Below, piece after piece: positions 44,657 through 53,147 of a DNA stretch of 64,000 nt. Position 1 is the first letter of the stretch; each line of letters starts with the position of its first letter. Source of the DNA: Microvirga soli (GTDB lineage: Bacteria; Pseudomonadota; Alphaproteobacteria; Rhizobiales; Beijerinckiaceae). A program made the position numbers and the translations under genes. The notes under the pieces are model-generated. The model saw only the letters and a program-made list of their open reading frames with translations, had not been told where the DNA came from and did not search any database. The stretch is from positions 1 through 64,000 of the forward strand of contig NZ_JAERQE010000013.1 of assembly GCF_016734765.1 (NCBI RefSeq), written 5' to 3'.

Positions 44657-45875
44657 GATTGCCTCCCGGCCATAGGCGCAAGGGCGGAGCGACGACGCGG
44701 ACCACGTAAGTATTCAGCGCTTCAGAGACAAACAAGGGAATCACCATAATTGCCCGGGCTCCAGCCTGTTGCAGTGCCTCAACGAGCGTGTGCACCTTCC
44801 TGATGTTCTCTTTAAGAGTAGGCGTATCCGTGTCGTGAGCCAATGACCCCTTTGAGCGGAGTTGGGCGCGCCATTCGGCCAAATGCTCTCGCTCATGTGA
44901 GGACGGATACATTCGACGGGTCAGGTCCTCCCGCGCCCCAGCTATGACGGCTGCTCTGGCTTGGCATGCCTCTAGAAGTGCACCGAGGAGAGCGTCGTCA
45001 GCATCGAAGCGGCAGGCGGATCCTTCAGCGGGCATTGGAGCCAGTTCCAATGGCCATTCGTCCTCCATCACATGACAGCGATAGACCGGTAGAGCATGCA
45101 CCTCCGACGCCCGCCAAGCCGCCACAACGAGCCTTGCTTCCTGCAGTCTGCGCAGCAGGGACGCGACAGCGCCTTGGCCAACGGTCGTCAGATCGACCTG
45201 GAACCGTTCGTAGAAGTACGGCGTGCGGCGTGTTCCGACCAAGGCGTGTCGTTCCAGAATCTCGAGACCCGCTTGAAGGATCGCGGCCGTCAGGCTCCTT
45301 CCTGCACCCAGCCCGGTTGTTACCCGCGGAAAAACCGCCTGATGAGGATCGGGACAGGTGTAAACCGTGTCGACGAGAGCAAGCGGTACGGCGCCGAGAG
45401 CAGAGGACATAAGATTCCAGCCATGAACCAACGGAATCTCATGCGACGCCCATTCCGCCCCCGCAGCAGGGTCAATCCATGAGGCGTACAACTCCATCCA
45501 ATCCAAGCCCAGGGCGGTTGGCTCAGCTATGCGCGCGGCCGCACTCGGAATGCGCTCTGCGGCCCATGTTTCAAGGGTCTCCATCAGGCCTGATGCGGCC
45601 GCATCGGCCATACTCAGACCTTTTCCCTGGGAGACTGCATTGGAGAGCGCAAGTGGTCTCGCGACCTGCACGATTGGCACACCGATGCGGTCGAGCCGCG
45701 TCAAGCTGCCGACCCGCGTGATGCCAAAGAGATGGCGGTTGCGTAGAAGAGAGCTCAACCATGAGTTCAAATCCTCTACACCGGTATCATCATCCAGCGC
45801 ATCCACTTCGGCTGTGAGCAGATCAGGAACACGACGAGCGTCGGGCGCGAGGGTTCCGACCATGGCGTCAGCCAT
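44649..45875 (-). CDS. YcaO-domain protein (ATP-dependent backbone-modifying enzyme)
   Basis: 408 residues. YcaO ATP-binding elements: GLSMADAAASGLMETLETWAAE (Ser95, Glu99, Glu102 pattern) and TTGLGAGRSLTAAILQAGLEILERHAL with Gln201, Glu205, Glu208 and Arg209. The C-terminus (RLWPGGNHG) lacks the PxPxP tail of azoline cyclodehydratases, in line with a TfuA-dependent thioamidation role. YcaO enzymes activate an amide carbonyl with ATP for attack by sulfur or a side chain. Start overlaps the cyclase stop by 8 bases, end overlaps the TfuA gene. Confidence 0.9.
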   Translation of the reverse strand: MADAMVGTLAPDARRVPDLLTAEVDALDDDTGVEDLNSWLSSLLRNRHLFGITRVGSLTRLDRIGVPIVQVARPLALSNAVSQGKGLSMADAAASGLMETLETWAAERIPSAAARIAEPTALGLDWMELYASWIDPAAGAEWASHEIPLVHGWNLMSSALGAVPLALVDTVYTCPDPHQAVFPRVTTGLGAGRSLTAAILQAGLEILERHALVGTRRTPYFYERFQVDLTTVGQGAVASLLRRLQEARLVVAAWRASEVHALPVYRCHVMEDEWPLELAPMPAEGSACRFDADDALLGALLEACQARAAVIAGAREDLTRRMYPSSHEREHLAEWRAQLRSKGSLAHDTDTPTLKENIRKVHTLVEALQQAGARAIMVIPLFVSEALNTYVVRVVAPPLRLWPGGNHG

Positions 45876-48800
45876 GGTTCAAGCGCTGGAGATCATCGCG
45901 TGCGCGCTGGGCGATCATTTCCGCCCCCTGCTTTACAGCGAGCGCGAGCGCATACTCCAGATCACGGCACCTGAGCATCGTGGGGCGTCCGCACCGGCCG
46001 CTAAGTTCGGCACGGCGTCGATAGAGCTCTGGCAGCCAGAACACATCGCTCGTCTGGTTCGCATGGTTGAGCGCTTCCTCCAGGGCCTGAAGAGCGAGAC
46101 TGTCGTGGCCCTCGCATTGGAGCGTCGCTGCTCTCATGTCCATGTAGAGGGGAAGATCCTCTTCCGTGCCTATTTCAAGTTGGTGCTTCAGGCCCCGTTC
46201 GAACATGCTACGCCCGTCGGTGACTTGACCTTGCAGGGTAAGGGCCCACCCGGCGAAGATGTCACTTTTCGCTTCGCAATTGGGAAGGTCATGCTGCTCG
46301 GCGAGTTCTCGCATTCTGGCGGAGAGCCGCAGAACCTCAGAGCGGTTCTTCTCGAAATGGTTGAAGATGAGTGCCACATCCAAGGCATGACAGATGCTGC
46401 CGAGATGATTGATCTCCTCCGCCCAGCCGAGCGCCGCTTCAATGTTCTTGGCAGCAGCCTCATGATCTCCTCGAAACCAGAGAGATTGCCCCTGCTCCGC
46501 GAGGCCGCAAACTTTGGCGTCATGACCTCCATACTTTGTTCGGCTGATGATAGCGCGCTCTTGATCGTAAAGCCGCAGGCCCTGATCGATGCACCGAAGA
46601 CATTCAACATGATTGCCTGCATGGAAATGGGTTGCCCAGGAACAGTGCAGCGCCTGCAGCCTAATCTCGGGATCAGACGTCTTCTCCAGATCGGAGACGA
46701 TAACTTGCGAGCGTGCAACTGCTTCGGAATTCGGCGAAGTGATCCACCAGCCCCAATACAGCGGAAACCACTGCTCCCGATCCGTTGGGCCTTTACCCCG
46801 GCAGATGGCGACAGCCTTTTCGTAGGTGCGGCGGGCCTCGCGGGATCCGCTCCCGAACAAAGCCATCTCGACCGGCCCCCTTATGGCCAACAGACGCAGC
46901 ATCAGATCGTCCATCGAGGAGAATTGCTCAACACGGGATAGGGAGGTTTCAGCCGACTCCAGAAGATGATAGGCCTCATGCATAGCGGAGCGGATGGCAC
47001 AGCCTTCGGCAGCCCTAACAGCATATTGCGCAGCCTCCTGGAACAGGCCGGCTCGTTCGCAATGCCAAGCTAGAGCATCGTCGGAGAGCTGTGGCGAACT
47101 CCCGCCTCCAGAAGCGTTGACGATCCGGCGATGAAGCTCGCGCTGCTCCGACTTCAGCAAACTGTCGTAAGCTGCTTCCTGAAAAAGCACATGCCGGAAA
47201 CGGAAGGCGGCCTCTCCTCCGCTGCCTGCAGGATGCACCACGTTATTGTCCATCAGGCACTCAAGATGGTGGGCGATCGTCTCATGAGGTATGCCACCTG
47301 CAATTGCCTGCAGTTCGCGCAGAAGGAACTCCCGCCCGATGACGCTGGCCATCTGGGCAATGCGCCGTGCATCATTTAGGCCTGCGAGGCGTGCCAGAAG
47401 GAGATCCTTAAGCGTCGAGACTCCATCGTGAGCAAGGAGAGCTTCCCAGGAGCTTTGATCACTGAGCACCGTGCCAAACTTATCCTTAAGAAGGAGAGCT
47501 AATTCCTCGGCAAAAAGTGGAACGCCCTCGCTCCGCTTTTCGATGAAGCGTGAAAGGCCCCTGGGAACGGGATCCGGTGTCCAGATTTCTTCAACAAGCT
47601 CAGCAATGTCGCCTGACGACAATCGTGCGAGGTCCTGCACAATAACCGGCGAACAACCGCTCAGCTCTCGATCGACCAGTTCTCTGCACGAGATGGCGAG
47701 CAGCACCCGCATTTGGCTGATCTCTCGTGCCAGTTCCGCGACCAGCAACTTTGTCAGCGCGTCTGCCCACTGATAATCCTCGAGAATAATGAATTGCGGT
47801 TTGTCCTTCGACCAGGCGGACAGGATCTCGATCATCGCTGCGACCGCAGTGTGGCCGAAGTCCTGGCTTGGAACGTCCGGCAGGCCCATTTCGCTTCTCG
47901 GACTGCTGCTGGGCGTGTCAACCAGAAGACGCATAGCGTCGATGCTCTCCTGCTTTACACCGGGAGCAAGCTGCGCGAGATAGGCATAAACGGCGACGTC
48001 GTCCAAGTCTTCCGAGCCATTGAAATGCCGGATCTCACGGACGAAGCGATTAATGATCGGATAAAACGGACGCCGGTTCCCTCGCGGCTGGCACTGGAAC
48101 ACACGTCGGTTGCACCTTGCACGATCGATGTGCCGGGACAGTTCGGACAAAAGCCGCGACTTGCCGATACCAGCTTCACCCGTGAGGAACAAAATCCTCC
48201 CTGAGCCGTTCTCGGCTTCGCTCCAGCAGTGCAGTCCTTGTTCAATCTCCTGCGCGCGCGCCACGAGGGGTGTATCCGCGCGGCGCCGCGTTTCGAACCT
48301 CGAATCCAGCTCCCGCTTTTCAAGCGGCTGCCAGACAGGTTGCAGCTCGGTAAAGCCCTTCACAGCGATCTTGTCGATGAACCTGTAGTGGAAAGCGCTA
48401 TGAGTGAGCCGATGCGTCGCCTCCGACACGAGGACTGTATCCGGAGCCGCCAACGCCTGAAGACGGGCAGCGAGATTGACGGCTAGCCCGATGATCTCGA
48501 CCCGCCCAGGAAGCCCCACTTGTGAGGAAGGATTGACCACAACGGTGCCAGTTGCGAGCCCTATTCTCAGCGGCACCACTGGAATAACGTCGCTTAGCCG
48601 TTTCAGGGCCTTGCAGCGTTGGATCATCTCAAGAGCTGCGCTGACAGCCAACTCCGCTGCGTCTTCTGTAGCTATGGGATAGCCGAAGAAGGCACAACCA
48701 CCGTCCCCCGCAATTTGCTCAAGGTATCCATCGTGACGCTGGATGATGGATGCAACAGTCGTATGAATTGCTCTTTGAGTATCCGCAAACTCCTCGGGGT

Positions 48801-48927
48801 CTAGCATACTCAGAAGCGAGGTCGAGCCGACGATGTCATAGAACATCGCCGTAACCTGTCGGCGCTCCCCGAAAGAATTAGAGAGCTTGGGATCCGCAGA
48901 TCCGATATTCACCGGATTGCCTATCAT
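45868..48927 (-). CDS. Class III nucleotide cyclase-AAA ATPase-TPR regulator
   Basis: About 1020 residues from the ATG at 48927 (GGGGA upstream); the frame continues to 48969. Domains in order: class III adenylate/guanylate cyclase domain (RRQVTAMFYDIVGSTSLL, AGDGGCAFFG, RVEIIGLAVNLAARL), then an AAA_16/STAND-type ATPase (FLTGEAGIGKSRLLSEL, FIILEDYQWADALTKLLVAEL), then about 400 residues of helical TPR-like repeats (EAAQYAVRAAEGCAIRSA and onward). First gene of the TfuA-YcaO operon and overlaps YcaO. Probable signal-sensing regulator of the pathway; cyclase activity is not proven. Confidence 0.87.
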   Translation of the reverse strand: MIGNPVNIGSADPKLSNSFGERRQVTAMFYDIVGSTSLLSMLDPEEFADTQRAIHTTVASIIQRHDGYLEQIAGDGGCAFFGYPIATEDAAELAVSAALEMIQRCKALKRLSDVIPVVPLRIGLATGTVVVNPSSQVGLPGRVEIIGLAVNLAARLQALAAPDTVLVSEATHRLTHSAFHYRFIDKIAVKGFTELQPVWQPLEKRELDSRFETRRRADTPLVARAQEIEQGLHCWSEAENGSGRILFLTGEAGIGKSRLLSELSRHIDRARCNRRVFQCQPRGNRRPFYPIINRFVREIRHFNGSEDLDDVAVYAYLAQLAPGVKQESIDAMRLLVDTPSSSPRSEMGLPDVPSQDFGHTAVAAMIEILSAWSKDKPQFIILEDYQWADALTKLLVAELAREISQMRVLLAISCRELVDRELSGCSPVIVQDLARLSSGDIAELVEEIWTPDPVPRGLSRFIEKRSEGVPLFAEELALLLKDKFGTVLSDQSSWEALLAHDGVSTLKDLLLARLAGLNDARRIAQMASVIGREFLLRELQAIAGGIPHETIAHHLECLMDNNVVHPAGSGGEAAFRFRHVLFQEAAYDSLLKSEQRELHRRIVNASGGGSSPQLSDDALAWHCERAGLFQEAAQYAVRAAEGCAIRSAMHEAYHLLESAETSLSRVEQFSSMDDLMLRLLAIRGPVEMALFGSGSREARRTYEKAVAICRGKGPTDREQWFPLYWGWWITSPNSEAVARSQVIVSDLEKTSDPEIRLQALHCSWATHFHAGNHVECLRCIDQGLRLYDQERAIISRTKYGGHDAKVCGLAEQGQSLWFRGDHEAAAKNIEAALGWAEEINHLGSICHALDVALIFNHFEKNRSEVLRLSARMRELAEQHDLPNCEAKSDIFAGWALTLQGQVTDGRSMFERGLKHQLEIGTEEDLPLYMDMRAATLQCEGHDSLALQALEEALNHANQTSDVFWLPELYRRRAELSGRCGRPTMLRCRDLEYALALAVKQGAEMIAQRARDDLQRLNHG

Positions 48928-49238
48928 GATGTCCCCAATAAAGCACAGGGAACTATAACGTAGGGCCAAGCACCCAACAACGAACTTGCCGAACCAGCAG
49001 GGTCAAAACGCCTTGGAGGGAAGGAGCCTTGGCATCGTCATGCCAGAAGCTCTTCCACATCTCAGTAGCTGGGTTTGGAGCTGAGAAAAGCCAAATGGCG
49101 TGCCATTTGATCTCCGACGGCAACTGATGGTCAGCATAGGAAGTGTTCTACAGTTCCCACGCTGCCGCGCATCAATCCGAGCCGCCAGGTATTTCCGTAA
49201 CAATGCCACGTCGTTGTGAGGCCAGAGGCCGATTGCTG
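48928..49238. other. Intergenic region upstream of the cyclase gene
   Basis: About 310 bases. Probably contains the promoter of the minus-strand TfuA-YcaO operon. A short minus-strand open stretch (49003-49209) is not recognisable and has no good start signal. No terminator seen. Confidence 0.4.
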
Positions 49239-49446
49239 CGAGAAGCGCATGGGCCCTGCTGGTAAGCAGCTGGTAAGCAGCCTGATGCTTACCAATGATT
49301 ATCTGGGATTACATAATCTGGTGGTCCCTATTGAAATGCAAGGGTATTTGGCACTTGTGATGCTTACTGATCCCGTATGATCACTATGGCTGCCAGATTG
49401 TGGATCTGGGGGTCCCCCGTTCGAGCCGGGGCGGCTGTACCACTTC
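49239..49446. repeat. Integrase upstream/att-like region, copy 2, with tRNA-His 3' fragment
   Basis: Matches copy 1 at 40979-41215 along its length, starting with a remnant of the integrase start (MRFS on the minus strand) and GGTAAGCAGCTGGTAAGCAG. It ends in 49 bases that fold as the 3' part of a tRNA: anticodon arm CCAGA-TTGTGGA-TCTGG (anticodon GTG, His), T arm CCCCG-TTCGAGC-CGGGG, acceptor 3' strand CGGCTGT-A-CCA ending at 49442. No D arm or 5' acceptor strand precedes it. This is the usual direct-repeat scar at one end of a tRNA-inserted island. Confidence 0.78.
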
Positions 49447-49660
49447 AAAATCGGCCTATTTGGACCTCGCAGGTTCGAGGCGTTGCTCCCCCTATAATTC
49501 AGTCTGCTGCGCCTGCCAAAGGCATTGCGGCTCGTTGTATGCCGCTTTCGAACAAGAGCACGCTTCCCAGGCGACTATACCGTTTCCGGGATTTGGCATA
49601 CGACACCGGCCAGCATTGTCGCAGGTTGCTGCGCTTACATTGTCCAACAGGTCGGTATCA

Positions 49661-50569
49661 ATGGAACCGGAACATAAGACCTCCGAGGCGCATCGCACTC
49701 GGATCGGCGTTCTTTACGCGCTTGCGGCATTCTTCATGTGGGGCTTGGTGGTGCCGCTGCACTTCAAGCTCCTTTCATCCATACCGCCGCTTCAGATCCT
49801 CGCTCATCGCATCGTGTGGGCGAGCCTGTTCGCGCTTGGTCTGATCTTCGCCTTCAGGCAATGGCGGCAACTCGTCGAGGCCGTCTTCTCCGGCCGGCGC
49901 CTGCTTCTACTTGCCCTCTCGGCGGGCCTGATTGCAATCAACTGGCTGATCTATATCTGGGCCGTGAATTCCGGGCATTTGGTCCAGACAAGCCTCGGCT
50001 ACTTCATCAACCCGCTTCTGAACGTGGTGCTGGGGGTGCTCTTCCTGCACGAGCGGCTTCATCCGGCTCAGGTGGCGGCTTGCCTCCTTGCAGGTGTGGG
50101 CGTTCTTGTTCTGGGGATCTCCTCTGGTGAGATGCCCTGGGTCGCCTTGGCCCTTGCATGCAGCTTCGGCTTCTATGGCCTGGTCCGGAAGGTCGTGCAG
50201 GTGGCGCCTCTCGTGGGCTTCTGCATCGAATCCCTACTGCTCACACCTCTGGCGCTTGGCTACTTGGCAATGACTTTTGCCGACGGCAGTGCTGCGGCAT
50301 TCCAGGGTCAGATCGGTCTCGACGTTCTTCTTGTGCTCACCGGGTTCACCACGGCGGCGCCGCTGATCTGGTTTGCCGCCGGGGCGCAGCGGTTGAAGCT
50401 GTCCACCATCGGCCTCCTGCAATATCTGGCGCCGTCTGGGCAATTGGCACTCGGCGTCCTCGCCTATGGGGAAGCCTTCGGATGGGTGGATGCCATCGCC
50501 TTCGGCCTGATCTGGATGGCCTTGGCCATCTATACGGTGAGCGCTTTGAGGTCTGCTCCCGCCCAATAA
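49661..50569 (+). CDS. rarD: RarD-type EamA transporter
   Basis: 302 residues from the ATG at 49661; the open frame back to 49400 overlaps the tRNA scar and is not protein-like. About ten hydrophobic helices, with the RarD features HRIVWASLFALGLI, NWLIYIWAVNSGHLVQTSLGYFINPL and LKLSTIGLLQYLAPSGQLALGV. Drug/metabolite exporter family, inner membrane; substrate unknown. First gene of the apparently resident chromosome to the right of the island border. Confidence 0.88.
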   Translation: MEPEHKTSEAHRTRIGVLYALAAFFMWGLVVPLHFKLLSSIPPLQILAHRIVWASLFALGLIFAFRQWRQLVEAVFSGRRLLLLALSAGLIAINWLIYIWAVNSGHLVQTSLGYFINPLLNVVLGVLFLHERLHPAQVAACLLAGVGVLVLGISSGEMPWVALALACSFGFYGLVRKVVQVAPLVGFCIESLLLTPLALGYLAMTFADGSAAAFQGQIGLDVLLVLTGFTTAAPLIWFAAGAQRLKLSTIGLLQYLAPSGQLALGVLAYGEAFGWVDAIAFGLIWMALAIYTVSALRSAPAQ

Positions 50570-50646
50570 TGACGTGAGGGCTGTTCTCCCGATCCTGAGA
50601 CGTCCGATCAATCCAAAGCAGCGAAAATTGAATGACGCGCAAAAAC

Positions 50647-50674
50647 AAGCGGCCCCGGTTGCCCGGAGCCGCTT
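50647..50674 (-). terminator. Rho-independent terminator for PL7 lyase gene
   Basis: Hairpin AAGCGGCCCCGG-TTGC-CCGGAGCCGCTT (one mismatch), followed on the minus strand by TTGTTTTTG. Lies 25 bases after the lyase stop. Confidence 0.75.
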
Positions 50675-50698
50675 CGCGGTTGATAGATTGAGCCGACT

Positions 50699-51994
50699 TT
50701 AGATGACGATGAAGTCAGCCGCCGAGAGCTTGGCGAGATTATCGATCTGGGCGAACTTGATCGCCGCGATCGAGCCCGAGCCGTCCGCATCGTAGGACAG
50801 GGCGCCGCTCTTGTTGTCGTAGATGATGCGGTCGTTGGAATCCAACGCCTTCGTGCCAACCACGAAGCTGCTGGCCGACAGAGCGCCCCACTTCAGCTTG
50901 GTGAATGCGGAGTCGTTGAGGCGGATCGTATCGTCGGCCACATTGAAGTCGAGGATCAGATCCACGTTGTTGCCGCCGGGCTTGGTGTCGAAGGTGAACG
51001 AGTCCTTGCCCGTACCGCCGCTCAGCACATCCGAGCCGTTCTTGGCCCAGATCATGTCGTTGCCGCTCTTGCCGTCGATCTTGTCGTTCCCGGACGTGCC
51101 CGTCAGGCGGTCGGCGCCGCTCGTGCCGGATAGCGTCTTGGTGGTTATCGGCGCAGTCGGAGTTGTAGGCTCGGTCGGAGCCGGCTCAGAGGGCTTCGTA
51201 GGCTCTATCGGTGAAGGGACCGGCTCGGAAGGCTTCGCGGGTTCGCTTGGCTGCGTCGGCGTCGTGACTGTGCCGTCGTGGTTGAAATTCAGGGCATAGA
51301 AGGAGGTCTGGCCGTAGCCTGTGCCGTTGGTCTCGTTTGCCCCGAGATAGGCGCCGGCCTTGAAGTAGAAGGTATCCGACTGCCACACGCTGTTGATCTT
51401 GCTGACCGACTTGTAGATCTGTCCATCGGCGAAGACCGTCACCTCGAGCGTGTCGCCCTTGGCATCGATCGTGTAGGAGAAGCGCTCGTCCAGCGACACG
51501 TTCGGCTGCTGACCGGACGCATTCACGAAATAGAACTTTGTCTCGCTGTTGCTGGAGCCGGCCTGGTCATTGGCGAAGTAGAGCTTGCCGTTTTCCCAAT
51601 AGAGACGGACCAGCTCATCGTTCTGGCCGTGGATCTGGCCGACGATGATGCGGCCGCCCATGCCGTCGCGGATGGGGGCGGCATCGACCTCAAGGGTGGC
51701 GCTCATGAAGCCGCCGGTCTTTAGGTTCCAGGCGGCGTTCGCCGTGCCGTTCATCTCGCGCAACTCGGAACGGGCATAGGAAGAGCCGCTGGTCGTGGCA
51801 CCATCGACCGAAGCCACAAACGTCATGGCGCCGTCGGCAGCGGTGTAGAAGTACTTGGAGTTTTGGTATGTGGAGAGGTTTTTCACTTCCATGGCATTGC
51901 CGCTGAGGCCGCCATTGGCATCGACAGGAAGGGTGATCTTCCAATTGGACAAGTCAAAGTTGCCGCCAGGTGCGACCGAAGGATTCAAAGCCAT
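50699..51994 (-). CDS. Polysaccharide lyase family 7 (alginate lyase-like) with C-terminal RTX repeats
   Basis: 431 residues from the ATG at 51994 (upstream frame to 52123 looks non-coding). PL7 jelly-roll motifs: RSELRE at 75-80, QIHG at 120-123 and YFKAGAYLG at 210-218, which line the catalytic groove. Then a Pro/Glu/Thr-rich linker (about 246-285) and RTX-type nonapeptides GTSGADRLTGTSGNDKIDG with the terminal domain ending FIVI. There is no N-terminal signal peptide. RTX repeats and an uncleaved C-terminal signal indicate type I secretion and Ca2+-dependent folding outside the cell. Substrate: probably alginate or a related uronan. No T1SS genes are in the window. Confidence 0.9.
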   Translation of the reverse strand: MALNPSVAPGGNFDLSNWKITLPVDANGGLSGNAMEVKNLSTYQNSKYFYTAADGAMTFVASVDGATTSGSSYARSELREMNGTANAAWNLKTGGFMSATLEVDAAPIRDGMGGRIIVGQIHGQNDELVRLYWENGKLYFANDQAGSSNSETKFYFVNASGQQPNVSLDERFSYTIDAKGDTLEVTVFADGQIYKSVSKINSVWQSDTFYFKAGAYLGANETNGTGYGQTSFYALNFNHDGTVTTPTQPSEPAKPSEPVPSPIEPTKPSEPAPTEPTTPTAPITTKTLSGTSGADRLTGTSGNDKIDGKSGNDMIWAKNGSDVLSGGTGKDSFTFDTKPGGNNVDLILDFNVADDTIRLNDSAFTKLKWGALSASSFVVGTKALDSNDRIIYDNKSGALSYDADGSGSIAAIKFAQIDNLAKLSAADFIVI

Positions 51995-52566
51995 ATTGTC
52001 TGCCCCAAAAATGCAGTGAGCCTCTTTTCGAGGTCTCTGAATAATATTTACACGGTTCTCGTGAGAACTAGTTGCGATTACGCAGGAAGAAAACGCTATA
52101 AATTCATAGATACAAGTGAGCACTTCTCGCGTTGCTCATAATATTTCGGATCTCAGAATCGTTGTCTTGCAATCCGTTGTGGATGTTCTGATTGCCGAAT
52201 AAGGCAACATCGTGGCGGGGAATTTGTTTTTATTCCGAAGTATCGAAGCGTAATGGCTTTAAGAGAAGACTTTTCGATGGGAGCTTAGTCGGCTCGCTTC
52301 TTCTTGGAAGCGGGCGTTCTATCCGGTCTGTTCTCCCCATTGGCGGCTCAAAGAAAGAGCGCCTTCTTGGATGGCGCTCTAGGAGGGCCGCTCTTGCGGC
52401 CGAGAGGGAGGACCATGCCAGTCAGGCACTGAAGAAGCCTGCGCCTGAAAGGTAAATGGCAGGTTACGCAAGGGAATGAATTGCCCTCTATCTATTGAGA
52501 TCTCCGCTTGCCAGGGCGCTCATTCAGGCTCGTGCTGTCAATTCCGCGCGGTTGATCTTTGCCGCT
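51995..52566. other. Gene-free region upstream of lyase gene
   Basis: About 570 bases, AT-richer than its neighbours near 52040-52250, likely holding the lyase promoter. A hairpin AGAGCGCC/GGCGCTCT lies at 52356-52380 without a U-tract. No convincing gene. Confidence 0.45.
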
Positions 52567-52647
52567 TCAATGCAGCACAAGCAGCCAACTCACCAGAGCC
52601 AGGGGAGCGACTATGCCAAGGACGAATGAAACAGCACCGTAAGCCAT
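52567..52647 (-). CDS. 26-residue hydrophobic small membrane protein
   Basis: Encodes MAYGAVSFVLGIVAPLALVS plus six more residues, ending LVLH, preceded by an ideal AGGAGG with a five-base spacer. Almost the whole product is one membrane helix. Too short for standard gene finders. Family unknown. Confidence 0.5.
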   Translation of the reverse strand: MAYGAVSFVLGIVAPLALVSWLLVLH

Positions 52648-52725
52648 GAAAGCCTCCTGTTTCCAAAAGGTAAACCAAGGCTTATCTGGGGGCCGTGTGC
52701 TGCAGCACGTGCAGCAAACGCGGGG

Positions 52726-52977
52726 TCAATGCTCGGGTTTTTTATCGGCAGGCAGATCGGTTGATTGTGAGGTGACATTCGCATGGGCTGACGCATCTGC
52801 CACATTGCTGCGCGCCTTGCGCTTCCTGCCGAGCCATCTGTACAGCATCCAGCCCAAGCCCGAGCTGATGGCGGCAACGACGACCAAACCGGAACTCGGA
52901 TAATCCCGAAAATTGACGCGGCTTGCGGGGTCAAGCTCGTCCAGTTCCTTGTCGGTCTGCTGGTCGGTCTCAGGCAT
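52726..52977 (-). CDS. Small single-span membrane protein
   Basis: 83 residues. Acidic N-terminus MPETDQQTDKELDELD, one membrane segment SGLVVVAAISSGLGWMLYRWLG and a basic/polar tail. Not recognised; resembles small envelope proteins of Hyphomicrobiales. Divergence from neighbours is normal. Confidence 0.6.
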   Translation of the reverse strand: MPETDQQTDKELDELDPASRVNFRDYPSSGLVVVAAISSGLGWMLYRWLGRKRKARSNVADASAHANVTSQSTDLPADKKPEH

Positions 52978-53094
52978 GAAGGCGCCTCGTCAGGAATGCT
53001 CCACATATAGGCCGCGCAAGCCGCCTGTCCATCGCTGGCGGGGGTGTTGATGCCTTGCGGGGCGGTTCACAGGGTGATTTCAAAACAAACAGAA

Positions 53095-53123
53095 ACGGCA
53101 CCGGCCAAGTGGTCCGATGCCGT
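53095..53123 (-). terminator. Probable terminator of hemerythrin-phasin gene
   Basis: Imperfect hairpin ACGGCACCGGCC...GGTCCGATGCCGT followed on the minus strand by TTTCTGTTTGTTTT, 25 bases past the stop at 53148. Confidence 0.6.
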
Positions 53124-53147
53124 TCCTCGCTCTATTGCGGTCCTAGC

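Noticed and set aside
45529..46941. 470-residue plus-strand open frame opposite YcaO and the cyclase
   Set aside because: It crosses two genes with strong domain motifs on the other strand and has no recognisable domain itself.
49390..49442. Considered an intact tRNA gene
   Set aside because: Only the anticodon arm, T arm and 3' acceptor strand are present; no D arm or 5' acceptor strand precedes them.
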